Origin: an uncultured Lachnospiraceae bacterium
GTDB lineage: Bacteria > Bacillota > Clostridia > Lachnospirales > Lachnospiraceae
Assembly: GCA_947591115.1 (NCBI GenBank)
Contig: CANQCX010000012.1
Span: 1 to 18,555 of the forward strand
Direction: 5' to 3'
Length of the DNA stretch: 18,555 nucleotides
The position numbers and the translations under genes were made by a program. Shown here one piece after another: positions 7,052 to 14,939 of the stretch. Numbering within the stretch: position 1 is the stretch's first letter; each line of letters begins with the position of its first letter. The notes below the pieces were generated by a model, which was given only the letters and a program-made list of their open reading frames with translations, had not been told where the DNA came from and did not search any database.

Positions 7052-10000
7052 CTACTCCGTTAAATCATTTTCGATCAGATTGACCGACACCAGCGTCGAT
7101 ACGCCCTTTTCCTGCATGGTAATCCCATAGAGCCGGTCTGCCGCCGCCATCGTGCCGCGGCGGTGGGTAATAACGATAAACTGCGTATTTTCCGTTAATT
7201 TGCTCAGATAATTTGCAAATCGGGTTACGTTCGAGTCGTCCAGCGCCGCTTCGATCTCGTCTAAAAGACAGAACGGCGACGGCTTCAACGCCTGAATCGC
7301 AAACAGCAGCGCAATCGCCGTAAGCGCTTTTTCCCCGCCGGAAAGCTGCATCATATTCTGCAGTTTTTTCCCAGGCGGCTGCGCAATAATGCGGATCCCG
7401 CATTCCAGAAGGTCTTCCTCCTCCACAAGCTCCAGCGTTCCATGTCCTCCGCCGAACAACTGCCGGAACGAAGAATCGAATTCCCGTTGGATCTCGGAAA
7501 ATTTCTCGGTAAACTGCCGGCGCATTCCGGTATCCAGTTCTTCTATGATACCCAGAAGCGTCTGCTCCGCTTCGACCAGATCGTCATGCTGGGTTTTTAA
7601 GAATTCATAACGCTGGGAGACTTCTTTGTATTCCTCAATGGCATTGACATTGACATCGCCAAGACTGCGGATGTCCTCCTTTACCTCAGAAATCTGTTTT
7701 TTTACGGCAGGAATCTCCTGATACGCCTCGTTCTTTAACGCCTGCGCCGCATGCGGCGTCAGTTCGTATTCTTCCCACATGTAGTTGGTCTGGTTTTCCA
7801 TCGTTTCCTGAAGCTTTTCGCGCTGGCTGTTCAGACGGAAAATTTCCTTATCCAGATCATTTCTGCGCTTTGCAAGCTCCTCCTGCCGCTGGAAAAATCC
7901 CCGGTAATCCGCCGACATCCGCTCCTTTTTCTCCTGATTGACGCTTAATTCCTCATTCAGCTTTTCAAAGGCGGCTTCCGATGCCCGTATCGTTTCCCGA
8001 ATTTCTTCAATATCGTTCTTTTTCTGCTCGGCATCCGCTTTGGCGTTTTGGGCATTCTCCAAAAGCTCCTCGCGTTCCGCATCGAATTTCTCGATCTCCC
8101 GACCGATACGCTCCATATTTTCCGCAAGGAAACCGGCGTTCTGGCTTAAATTCGCGCTTTCCAGCCGGATGGCGGATACGCGCTCGTTTGCCTGCTCCTC
8201 CAGCTTCGTCTGCGTTTCCAAGATCTCCTGAAGGTTTTTGCTCTCCTCTGCGATCTCGCTCTCGCGCTGTTTCGCATAGGCGATCTCATCCAGAATCTTC
8301 TGCTTATTTTCATGGATTTCCTGAATCTGCTTTTCGATCTCCGTACTTTCGTCCGCAAGACCGGCAAAAACACTCTCGCTTTCCTTCCGCTGCTGGTCAA
8401 AACGGTCTACGTTCATCTGCGCCGTATTCTGCAGAATATACTGCTCCTGAATCTGCGCTTTGACCGCTTCCCATTCCTCCGCGCCGAGCGCCTGCGCCGT
8501 TGCAATTTCTTCTTTCCGCAGCCGCAGCCTGGAAAGCTCCTTTTCCAAATCCTGAAGCATCCGTTCGGCTTCCTCGATCTCACGCTTCCGCGCGAGCAGG
8601 TTGGAGGAATTCTTAAACGCTCCTCCTGTCATAGAACCTCCCGGACTTAAATATTCGCCCTCGAGGGTAACGATATGTAAACTATAATGATATTTCCGCG
8701 CAATGGCGATCGCATGGTCGATAGTATCGACCACAAGCACGCGCCCCAGCAGATAGGCCGCGATCTCGTCGTACCGTTTGTCGCAGCGGACAAGACGGTT
8801 GGCAAGTCCGATCACGCCCTCCATGCCAAGCGCTTCCTCGCTCTTTGGATTTTTCTTCGCGGAAACGCTCGTCAGCGGCAAAAAGGTGGCGCGCCCCAGA
8901 CGGTTTTCCTTTAGAAAAGAAATCATTTCTTTTGCGGTTGCTTCATCCTCGGTTACAATATTCTGGATGTTTCCGCCCAGCGCGGTTTCAATGGCAATCT
9001 CATATTTTTTCTCGACTTGTATCAGATCGGAAACCACGCCCAGAATCCCCTTGTGCTGCCGTTTCTGCTCCATGACCTTACGGATGCTGTTTCCATAACC
9101 GTCGTACCGCTCTGCAATATTTTTCAAGGATTCCAGCCGCGACTGCTGCCTGTGATACTGCACCTGAGTTTCCTCGAGCTTTTGATTCGTTTCCCTGCGC
9201 TTTTCCTTCCACTCCTGATCTTTTTGGGAAAGCTCCTGCTCCTTCTCCGACAGCTCGGCCAGCTTTTGATTGACCTGCTTTAGATTGTCCTGATATTCTT
9301 CCAGTACCGATAAAAGCTCCGTTTCCCTTGTTTTCCGGTCTAAGAGCCGCTTGGTCAGCTCCGCCTTTCGGATATTCATCTGCTCCAGCATGGTATCGTA
9401 ACGCTGCTGGCGCGCCTTGATGGACGCCTTGCCGTTCAGCAGCTCGATCATTTCGTTCTGGCCTTTTTCCATTCCGGTATTGCAGCGTGCGATTTCCGTC
9501 TGGATCTGTTCTAACGTTTCCTCCGCTTCTCTTTGCTTCTCCTCGATCTCGGCAAGCTGTTCCTCCAGCAGCACGCGTTTCTTTTCATACTCCTCCTGCG
9601 AAAGAAAACGCTCCCTCTTTTCCGTTTCTATGGTTTCCAGACGGCTCTGCAGATGCTCGTCCGTCATCTCCGCCGTATGAATCTGCTCCTGAAGGACATG
9701 AATCTGGCTTTCCAGCTTTTCCTTCATTACGGAGGAATTGCTGATGTTTTCCCGTATGGAGGTAATGGTCTCTTCGATCTGCGCCAGATCCTGCTCTAGC
9801 TTTTCGTATTCCGCCTTGATATTTTCATATGCGCTGTTCGCCTCTTGAAGCTCCTCGTCCGCAATCCGGTATTTTTCTCCGATTTCCTTCTGCTGCTGCT
9901 GAGTTTGCTCCGATTCCAAAAGAAACAGGTTGACTTCATAGTCCTTCAGCTCGTCCCTTTTTTTCAGATACGTTCTGGCTTTTTCAGACTGTTTTTCCAG

Positions 10001-10612
10001 AGGTCCTACCTGACGCTCCAACTCCGCCAGAATATCGTTGACGCGCACCAGATTGTCCCGTTCGTTTTCGAGTTTCTTCTGTGCGGTCGCCTTCCGCTTT
10101 TTGTATTTTACGATTCCCGCCGCTTCGTCGAAAAGCTCCCTGCGTTCCTCCGGCTTTCCGCTTAAGATCCGGTCGATCTGTCCCTGCCCGATGATGGAGT
10201 ATCCTTCTTTTCCGATACCGGTATCGTAAAACAGCTCGGACACTTCTTTCAGCCGGCACAGGCTTCCGTTGATCAAATACTCGCTCTCTCCGGAGCGGTA
10301 AACCCTGCGCGCGATCGTTACCTCCTCATAATCAATCGCAAGCTGGTGGTCGGAATTGTCCAGCGTAATCGCCACATAAGCGTAGCTTAACGGTTTTCGG
10401 TTTTCGGTTCCGGCAAAAATAACGTCCTGCATGGAGGAGCCGCGAAGCTGTTTGGCGCTCTGCTCGCCCAATACCCAGCGCACCGCATCGGCAACATTGC
10501 TTTTACCGCTGCCGTTCGGCCCTACGATACCGGTAATCCCGTTGTGGAATTCAAAAACAATCTTATGTGCAAACGCCTTGAATCCGTTTACCTCTAAACT
10601 CTTTAAATACAT
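7052..10612 (-). CDS. smc: Chromosome partition protein SMC
   Basis: This 1186-residue protein has the full SMC layout. An N-terminal ATPase half contains Walker A (GPNGSGKSNVADAVRWVLGE, from about residue 31). Long Glu/Gln/Lys-rich coiled coils run at about 165-510 and 670-1010. A hinge domain begins with GILGVVSDLI near 519 and includes SPGGSMTGGAF near its end. The C-terminal ATPase half contains the ABC signature LSGGEKALTA near 1089 and Walker B with D-loop LLDEIEAALDD near 1120. SMC dimers with ScpA and ScpB compact and segregate the chromosome. The ATG lies 2 nt after the rnc stop, with GGGAG as ribosome binding site, indicating translational coupling. The length matches Bacillus SMC, and I see no break. 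Confidence 0.98.
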   Translation of the reverse strand: MYLKSLEVNGFKAFAHKIVFEFHNGITGIVGPNGSGKSNVADAVRWVLGEQSAKQLRGSSMQDVIFAGTENRKPLSYAYVAITLDNSDHQLAIDYEEVTIARRVYRSGESEYLINGSLCRLKEVSELFYDTGIGKEGYSIIGQGQIDRILSGKPEERRELFDEAAGIVKYKKRKATAQKKLENERDNLVRVNDILAELERQVGPLEKQSEKARTYLKKRDELKDYEVNLFLLESEQTQQQQKEIGEKYRIADEELQEANSAYENIKAEYEKLEQDLAQIEETITSIRENISNSSVMKEKLESQIHVLQEQIHTAEMTDEHLQSRLETIETEKRERFLSQEEYEKKRVLLEEQLAEIEEKQREAEETLEQIQTEIARCNTGMEKGQNEMIELLNGKASIKARQQRYDTMLEQMNIRKAELTKRLLDRKTRETELLSVLEEYQDNLKQVNQKLAELSEKEQELSQKDQEWKEKRRETNQKLEETQVQYHRQQSRLESLKNIAERYDGYGNSIRKVMEQKRQHKGILGVVSDLIQVEKKYEIAIETALGGNIQNIVTEDEATAKEMISFLKENRLGRATFLPLTSVSAKKNPKSEEALGMEGVIGLANRLVRCDKRYDEIAAYLLGRVLVVDTIDHAIAIARKYHYSLHIVTLEGEYLSPGGSMTGGAFKNSSNLLARKREIEEAERMLQDLEKELSRLRLRKEEIATAQALGAEEWEAVKAQIQEQYILQNTAQMNVDRFDQQRKESESVFAGLADESTEIEKQIQEIHENKQKILDEIAYAKQRESEIAEESKNLQEILETQTKLEEQANERVSAIRLESANLSQNAGFLAENMERIGREIEKFDAEREELLENAQNAKADAEQKKNDIEEIRETIRASEAAFEKLNEELSVNQEKKERMSADYRGFFQRQEELAKRRNDLDKEIFRLNSQREKLQETMENQTNYMWEEYELTPHAAQALKNEAYQEIPAVKKQISEVKEDIRSLGDVNVNAIEEYKEVSQRYEFLKTQHDDLVEAEQTLLGIIEELDTGMRRQFTEKFSEIQREFDSSFRQLFGGGHGTLELVEEEDLLECGIRIIAQPPGKKLQNMMQLSGGEKALTAIALLFAIQALKPSPFCLLDEIEAALDDSNVTRFANYLSKLTENTQFIVITHRRGTMAAADRLYGITMQEKGVSTLVSVNLIENDLTE

Positions 10613-10614
10613 GT

Positions 10615-11304
10615 TTACTCCCTTTTATCCGGTTTTAACCGAAGCAGCGCCTGATAAGCCGCCTCCTGCTCCGCCGCTTTTTTCGTATGTCCGCTTCCGG
10701 TGCTGACGCGTTCCTCCCCGATTCGGACTTCCACCAAAAAGCATTTATCGTGGTCCGGTCCGGATTCCTCCAACAGTACATACGTTAATGTCTCGTGTTC
10801 TCTCTGCACATACTCCTGCAGAATCGTCTTGCTATCGTAAAAGAGCTGCTTATGCTCGATATCGGTCAGAATGTATTTTAACACAAACTCTTTTGCATTC
10901 GCAAAACCGCCATCCAAATAAATGGCACCGATCAGAGCTTCCAAAGCATCTGACAGGACGGATTTGCGCGTCCGTCCGCCGGTACGGTCTTCGCCCCTGC
11001 CTAAAAACAGGTACTCTCCCAGATTGAGCTCCGCAGCGCACTGCGCCAGCGTCGGCTCGCACACCAGACTTGCCCTCAGCTTCGTCAATTCGCCCTCCGG
11101 CAGACGCGGATAGTTGTGAAACAAAAACTCACTGGAAATGATCTCCAAAACGGCGTCGCCCAAAAATTCCAGACGTTCATTGTCGGAATATTTTTTCATT
11201 TGTTTTTCATTGGCGTAAGAACTATGCGTAAGCGCCTGTCTCAGCAGTCCCTCCTGAGAAAAACGATACCCCAGAACCGTCTGAAATTCGGTCAGTTTCG
11301 ACAT
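10615..11304 (-). CDS. rnc: Ribonuclease III
   Basis: RNase III cuts double-stranded RNA, including rRNA precursors. From the start chosen here (MSKLTEFQTVLGYRFSQ) the protein has 229 residues. The signature NERLEFLGDAVL holds acidic metal-binding residues Glu43, Glu46 and Asp50, and SDALEALIGAIYLDGG supplies the second pair. A double-stranded RNA-binding domain fills the C-terminus, from DSKTILQEYVQ to AAEQEAAYQALL. The frame stays open for 20 more codons upstream to 11364, but that longer start lies inside the terminator hairpin after acpP. GAGAGG at 11311-11316, 6 nt before the ATG at 11304, supports the short start. It is followed by smc after 2 nt. No convincing promoter is visible between the hairpin and the gene. 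Confidence 0.96.
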   Translation of the reverse strand: MSKLTEFQTVLGYRFSQEGLLRQALTHSSYANEKQMKKYSDNERLEFLGDAVLEIISSEFLFHNYPRLPEGELTKLRASLVCEPTLAQCAAELNLGEYLFLGRGEDRTGGRTRKSVLSDALEALIGAIYLDGGFANAKEFVLKYILTDIEHKQLFYDSKTILQEYVQREHETLTYVLLEESGPDHDKCFLVEVRIGEERVSTGSGHTKKAAEQEAAYQALLRLKPDKRE

Positions 11305-11321
11305 GCTTTTCCTCTCTTTCT

Positions 11322-11337
11322 GCATACTATGGTATAC
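11322..11337 (-). repeat. Short inverted repeat in the rnc leader
   Basis: The minus-strand RNA GUAUAC-CAUA-GUAUGC can form a 6-bp stem with one G-U pair and a 4-nt loop. It ends 5 nt upstream of the GAGAGG ribosome binding site of rnc. It may affect initiation or be a small protein- or RNase-recognised structure. It is short enough that chance is also possible. Confidence 0.4.
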
Positions 11338-11339
11338 AA

Positions 11340-11377
11340 ACAGAAAAGCCCCTAACCGATACACTTAAGGGCTTTTT
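11340..11377 (-). terminator. Terminator or attenuator hairpin between acpP and rnc, symmetrical
   Basis: The plus-strand sequence AAAAGCCCcTAA (11344-11355), a 9-nt loop, and TTAaGGGCTTTT (11365-11376) give a 12-bp stem with one mismatch, flanked by A-rich and T-rich sides. Read on the minus strand, it follows acpP by about 18 nt and ends GGGGCTTTTCTGTTTG. This is a reasonable but not perfect terminator tract. As rnc lies just beyond and lacks an evident promoter, some read-through is likely. Confidence 0.8.
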
Positions 11378-11394
11378 CTTCTTTCCGTTTGGGA

Positions 11395-11625
11395 TCAGTT
11401 GATTGCTTTTTTAATCTGCTCTACGGCATCTGCTACGGTTACGATCTTTTCAGCCTCTTCATTTGGAATTTCGATGTCAAATTCTTCCTCCAATCCCATG
11501 ATGATCTGGAATACATCCAGCGAATCCGCGCCAAGATCGTCAATAAAAGTTGCCTCCATCTTGACTTCGCTTTCATCGACATTCAGTACTTCCACGATGA
11601 TGTTTTTTAGCTTTTCAAATTCCAT
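11395..11625 (-). CDS. acpP: Acyl carrier protein
   Basis: This 76-residue acidic protein carries the growing acyl chain in fatty acid synthesis as a thioester on 4'-phosphopantetheine. The attachment site is Ser35 in the motif LGADSLDVF, and the remaining helices match the standard four-helix ACP (for example IPNEEAEKIVTVADAVEQI). It lies 14 nt downstream of plsX, with AAAGGAAAG before the ATG. Coupling to plsX fits, because PlsX uses acyl-ACP as substrate. The gene is followed by a hairpin terminator before rnc. The fab genes often linked to acpP are not in this window. Confidence 0.97.
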   Translation of the reverse strand: MEFEKLKNIIVEVLNVDESEVKMEATFIDDLGADSLDVFQIIMGLEEEFDIEIPNEEAEKIVTVADAVEQIKKAIN

Positions 11626-11639
11626 AACAACTTTCCTTT

Positions 11640-12662
11640 CTACTCCTTTTCCACTTGTGAGTATTTAATATTTTCTTTGATTTTTCCATTGATGTCCTGC
11701 TCATTAAAAGTAACGCACTGGAAAATCGAATTCGTAATTTCCTTTGCCTTTGAGCTGCCATGCGTTTTTACGACAAGGCCGTTTAATCCCAGCAGAGGCG
11801 CTCCTCCGTATTCAGTGGCATCAAAGGTTTTTAAGGTTTTCTTCAGCGCAGGAAGGGCAAGCATTGCTCCGATCTTACTTTTTAAGGTACTCATCAAACC
11901 CTGCTTGATGACGCTGATCAGCGTTGCGCTCAGGCCTTCGTACAGCTTTAAAATGACATTTCCGGTAAATGCCTCGCAAACAATGACGTCCGCTCCGCCA
12001 TGCGGGATCTCCCTTGCTTCGATGCTTCCGACAAAATTAAGATCCTTGCATTCATTCAGCAGCGGAATGGTTTCCTTGACCAGCGCGTTGCCTTTTTCTT
12101 CCTCCGCGCCGATATTGACGATCGCCACGCGCGGATTTTTGATCCCGATGACGTTCTCCATATAGATCGAACCCATCTTGGCAAACTGAACAAGATGTTC
12201 CGATCTTGCATCGACATTGGCGCCGCAGTCGATCAAAAGGGAAACTCCTGTCTCCGTCGGAATGATCGGTGCAAGCGGCGGACGCTTGATGCCCGGAATG
12301 CGTCCTACGATCATCTGGCCTCCGACCAATACCGCTCCGGAGCTGCCCGCGGACACAAACGCGTCGGCTTCTTTATTTCGAACCAGATTCATTCCAACGA
12401 CAATGGACGACTGCTTCTTTTTCCGGATCGCCACAACCGGCGGCTCCGCCGTCTCGATGATCTCCGGCGCATGGACGATCTCGATCTGCTCCTTCGGATA
12501 TCCGTACTTGGAAAGCTCTTCCCTTATCACGTCCTCCTGCCCGACCAAAAAGACCTTGATATCCTTTCTGGAATTAACCGCGTCTACCGCGCCCTGTACC
12601 GGAGCCGCAGGCGCGTTGTCTCCGCCCATTGCATCCAATGCAACTTTGGTTACTACCTGCAT
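11640..12662 (-). CDS. plsX: Phosphate acyltransferase PlsX
   Basis: PlsX converts acyl-ACP and phosphate to acyl-phosphate, the acyl donor for PlsY in phosphatidic acid synthesis. The protein has 340 residues and starts MQVVTKVALDAMGGDNAP, the family hallmark. Other conserved stretches are AGSSGAVLVGG, LLIDCGANVD, NIGAEEEKGNALVKE, VCEAFTGNVILKLYEGLS and EYGGAPLLGLNGLVVKTHGSS. AAGGAGG lies 8 nt before the ATG. It is the first gene after a promoter at 12692-12720 and is followed by acpP, a common pairing in Firmicutes. It probably associates peripherally with the membrane. Confidence 0.97.
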   Translation of the reverse strand: MQVVTKVALDAMGGDNAPAAPVQGAVDAVNSRKDIKVFLVGQEDVIREELSKYGYPKEQIEIVHAPEIIETAEPPVVAIRKKKQSSIVVGMNLVRNKEADAFVSAGSSGAVLVGGQMIVGRIPGIKRPPLAPIIPTETGVSLLIDCGANVDARSEHLVQFAKMGSIYMENVIGIKNPRVAIVNIGAEEEKGNALVKETIPLLNECKDLNFVGSIEAREIPHGGADVIVCEAFTGNVILKLYEGLSATLISVIKQGLMSTLKSKIGAMLALPALKKTLKTFDATEYGGAPLLGLNGLVVKTHGSSKAKEITNSIFQCVTFNEQDINGKIKENIKYSQVEKE

Positions 12663-12691
12663 CTGAATTCCTCCTTATGCATCTACTAGAA

Positions 12692-12720
12692 AATATACGA
12701 TAAGAACTACTATAAGTCAA
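12692..12720 (-). promoter_or_regulatory. Promoter of plsX-acpP
   Basis: On the minus strand TTGACT (12715-12720) and TATATT (12692-12697) are separated by 17 nt. Transcription would start near 12685, about 23 nt before the plsX start codon. A second, weaker option lies just upstream: TTGACA at 12743-12748 with AAGAAT at 12720-12725, also at 17-nt spacing. Confidence 0.75.
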
Positions 12721-12730
12721 TTCTTAATGT

Positions 12731-12756
12731 AAAAAATATGAATGTCAATATTTTTT
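12731..12756. repeat. AT-rich inverted repeat upstream of the plsX promoter
   Basis: The arms AAAAAATAT (12731-12739) and ATATTTTTT (12748-12756) are perfect 9-bp complements around an 8-nt centre. The repeat sits 10 bp upstream of the plsX -35 box. It could be an upstream activating AT-rich element or a binding site for a lipid-synthesis regulator. It does not resemble the FapR operator I know. Confidence 0.55.
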
Positions 12757-12761
12757 CACTG

Positions 12762-12794
12762 CGGAAAAGAAAGGCTTCCGAATCCTCGGAAGCC
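12762..12794 (-). terminator. Rho-independent terminator after rpmF
   Basis: The minus-strand RNA forms a perfect 9-bp stem, GGCTTCCGA paired with TCGGAAGCC, around the loop GGAT. It is followed by TTTCTTTTCC. It starts 13 nt after the rpmF stop and ends the yceD-rpmF unit before the plsX promoter. Confidence 0.92.
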
Positions 12795-12807
12795 CTTCAA
12801 GTCATAA

Positions 12808-12987
12808 CTAATCCTGCGAAATGATTTCTTTCTTATTATAAGAGCCGCAGTTTTTGCAAACTCTGTGCGGAACCATCAGTTCCCCGCATTTGCTGCATTT
12901 TACTAAAGTCGGAGCAGACATCTTCCAGTTTGCTCTTCTCTTATCTCTTCTGCCTTTCGAAGATTTATTTTTCGGACAAATTGACAT
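12808..12987 (-). CDS. rpmF: Large ribosomal subunit protein bL32
   Basis: This 59-residue, basic protein of the 50S subunit begins MSICPKNKSSKGRRDKRRAN and ends KKEIISQD. It has the four-cysteine zinc ribbon of the zinc-binding form of L32, CSKC at 31-34 and CKNC at 44-47. AAGGAGG lies upstream of the ATG, inside the last codons of yceD, and the gap between the yceD stop and this ATG is only 3 nt. The yceD-rpmF pairing is widely conserved. A terminator follows directly. Confidence 0.97.
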   Translation of the reverse strand: MSICPKNKSSKGRRDKRRANWKMSAPTLVKCSKCGELMVPHRVCKNCGSYNKKEIISQD

Positions 12988-12990
12988 TTG

Positions 12991-13515
12991 CTACACCTCC
13001 TTAAACTTTTGAAATATATCCTGTATTGCTGCCATTCTTGGATCCGGCTCTGTTTTCTGGCAATTGCAGGCTGCATGGTTCAAGTTTGCTCCACAGACCT
13101 TGCAAATTCCTTTGCAGTCCTCTTTGCACAGAACCTTCATCGGCCAGTTTACCAATAGCTCAGCGTAGACAAGCTTATCTACATCCAGTTCAAATCCAGT
13201 CAGGTAATCGGTTGGCTCCATCTCTTCTTCTGACACAAGACCGTCCTGTATGTCCAGTTCCCGATCAATATCGAAACAGATGGGGGTTGGAACCGCTTCC
13301 AAACACCTGCCGCACGCAATTTCCGCTTCCAGCTCTACCCTTCCTCGGATAAGCAGCCGCTTGTTCTCCTGATTGGCGATCGAAAGCCGAATCGGTGCGC
13401 TTGTCAGGATCGGAAAATCTCCTAATCGTGATACAAAAGAAGAAAATGAAAGCTTTACTTCTTCTGTCCGCTCTTTATTCGCAGATTGTAATATGTCTGA
13501 AAGATCGATAATCAC
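12991..13515 (-). CDS. yceD: YceD/YlbN family protein (DUF177)
   Basis: The protein has 174 residues. Members of this family are encoded next to rpmF across bacteria and are linked to 23S rRNA processing or ribosome assembly, but the exact mechanism is not settled. It contains the family cysteine motifs: CGRCLE in the middle, and a C-terminal cluster CKEDC, CKVCGANLN and CNC, which look like metal ligands. The start codon is GTG at 13513-13515, chosen because AGGAG (13522-13526) is 6 nt upstream and the consensus promoter starts transcription only about 20 nt before it. The gene runs into rpmF with the rpmF ribosome binding site inside its last codons. Confidence 0.92.
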   Translation of the reverse strand: MIIDLSDILQSANKERTEEVKLSFSSFVSRLGDFPILTSAPIRLSIANQENKRLLIRGRVELEAEIACGRCLEAVPTPICFDIDRELDIQDGLVSEEEMEPTDYLTGFELDVDKLVYAELLVNWPMKVLCKEDCKGICKVCGANLNHAACNCQKTEPDPRMAAIQDIFQKFKEV

Positions 13516-13541
13516 AGTATTCTCCTATCCATACCTAGACA

Positions 13542-13570
13542 ATTATACATATGGCACATTTGTTTGTCAA
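13542..13570 (-). promoter_or_regulatory. Consensus promoter of yceD-rpmF
   Basis: On the minus strand a perfect -35 TTGACA (13565-13570) and a perfect -10 TATAAT (13542-13547) are spaced by exactly 17 nt. The -35 box begins 8 bp after the ackA stop codon. A promoter this close to consensus fits the strong, growth-linked expression expected of a ribosomal protein gene. Confidence 0.9.
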
Positions 13571-13578
13571 CTATTTTT

Positions 13579-14769
13579 TTAGACAAGAGCAACTGTCTCC
13601 TTACAGATGGCAAGCTCCTCGTTGGTCGGCACTGCCAGACAGATTACTTTGGAATCCGGTGTAGAGATGACCTGCTCTACGCCTTTGGCTTTGGCGTTTG
13701 CCTCTTCATCCAGATGAATGCCCAGATATTCAAAGTTTGCAAGGATCTTGGCGCGGATCCAGTCATTGTTCTCTCCGACTCCCGCCGTAAACGCGATTAC
13801 ATCCACTCCGTTCATGACCGCCGCATAAGCGCCGATATACTTCACAACGCGATAGACAAACGCCTCCTGCGCCAGCTCCGCTTTTTCATTGCCCTCCTTC
13901 GCAGCGGCCTCCAAATCCCGAAAATCACTGGAAACGCCGGAAATGCCTGCTACGCCTGATTTTTTATTTAAAACATCCATTACTTCGGAAAGGCTCATAT
14001 TTTCCTTCCGCGAAAGGAATTCCAGAATGGAAGGATCCACATCTCCGGAACGGGTACCCATGATCAGTCCCTCCAGCGGCGTCAGTCCCATAGAGGTGTC
14101 TACGGATCTGCCATGATCGACCGCGCAGACGCTTGCTCCGTTGCCCAGATGGCATACGATGATCTTTAACTCCTCATACGGCTTTCCTACCAGCTTTGCC
14201 GCTTGCTTTGATACAAAGCTGTGGCTGGTGCCATGAAAACCGTACCGGCGCACCTTGTATTTGTCGTAATACTCATACGGCAGTCCGTACATATATGCGA
14301 CCTGAGGCATCGTCTGATGAAACGCCGTATCGAAAACGCCTACCATCGGCACCTCCGGCATCAGCTCCTGACACGCCCGTATTCCGATCAGATTGGCCGG
14401 ATTGTGAAGCGGCGCAAGATCGTTGCATTCCTCAACCGCCGCAAGCACTTCTTCGTTCAGCAGCGTCGAAGCTGCAAATTTTTCGCCGCCATGCACGATA
14501 CGGTGTCCTACCGCATCGATCTCGGACAGCTCGCGGATCGCGCCGGTTTTCTCATTGACCAGAGCGTCCAGCACCATCTGGATCGCCTGTTTGTGGGTTG
14601 GCATCGGCGCATCGGTAATTTCCTTGTCCAGTCCCGCTTTCTGGTACACCAGCCTGCCGTCGATGCCGATCCTTTCACAGAGGCCTTTTGCCAATACTTC
14701 TTCACTGTCGGAATCAATCAACTGATATTTCAGCGAAGAGCTTCCGCAGTTAATCACTAATACCTTCAT
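13579..14769 (-). CDS. ackA: Acetate kinase
   Basis: Acetate kinase makes ATP and acetate from acetyl phosphate and ADP in fermentation, or runs in reverse. The 396-residue length is standard. Family motifs are VLVINCGSSSLKYQL at the start, VGHRIVHGGEKF, VFDTAFHQTMP with the catalytic Asp, RYGFHGTSHSFVS, CHLGNGASVCAV with the ATP loop, and MGTRSGDVDP, plus a C-terminal AVPTNEELAICKET containing the metal-binding Glu. AGGAG lies about 8 nt upstream of the ATG. The usual partner pta is not beside it: the upstream neighbour is the divergent tmcAL. The gene has its own promoter and no visible terminator, so it may read into yceD-rpmF. Confidence 0.97.
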   Translation of the reverse strand: MKVLVINCGSSSLKYQLIDSDSEEVLAKGLCERIGIDGRLVYQKAGLDKEITDAPMPTHKQAIQMVLDALVNEKTGAIRELSEIDAVGHRIVHGGEKFAASTLLNEEVLAAVEECNDLAPLHNPANLIGIRACQELMPEVPMVGVFDTAFHQTMPQVAYMYGLPYEYYDKYKVRRYGFHGTSHSFVSKQAAKLVGKPYEELKIIVCHLGNGASVCAVDHGRSVDTSMGLTPLEGLIMGTRSGDVDPSILEFLSRKENMSLSEVMDVLNKKSGVAGISGVSSDFRDLEAAAKEGNEKAELAQEAFVYRVVKYIGAYAAVMNGVDVIAFTAGVGENNDWIRAKILANFEYLGIHLDEEANAKAKGVEQVISTPDSKVICLAVPTNEELAICKETVALV

Positions 14770-14820
14770 TTTTGTTCTCCTCTTACATAATATTTGCTGA
14801 ATATTGCATACATTATCTGT

Positions 14821-14849
14821 ATTATAAACTTATTTTAACCTCGGTACAA
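14821..14849 (-). promoter_or_regulatory. Promoter of ackA
   Basis: On the minus strand TTGTAC (14844-14849) and a perfect TATAAT (14821-14826) are spaced by 17 nt. Transcription would start near 14814, giving a leader of about 45 nt. It lies back to back with the tmcAL promoter. Confidence 0.78.
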
Positions 14850-14869
14850 GGGAACTGTAATATTTTTTA

Positions 14870-14898
14870 TTCTCACGCCGCAAAACCCATGCTATAAT
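14870..14898 (+). promoter_or_regulatory. Promoter of tmcAL, extended -10 type
   Basis: TATAAT at 14893-14898 is preceded by TGC (14890-14892), giving the extended -10 element. TTCTCA (14870-14875), at a 17-nt spacing, is a weak -35 box. Transcription would start near 14905, about 35 nt before the start codon. Confidence 0.75.
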
Positions 14899-14939
14899 AG
14901 GAGAAAGATCGTTATTTTGCACAGAAAAGGAGCAGGATC

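Noticed and set aside
11305..11364. Longer N-terminus for RNase III starting MYRLGAFLFVYHSMQ
   Set aside because: The start would lie inside the hairpin after acpP, has no ribosome binding site, and the extra residues are not part of the RNase III family.
14789..14805. AATATT-TGCTG-AATATT inverted repeat in the ackA leader
   Set aside because: AATATT is self-complementary and common in AT-rich leaders; the arms are only 6 bp and do not extend.
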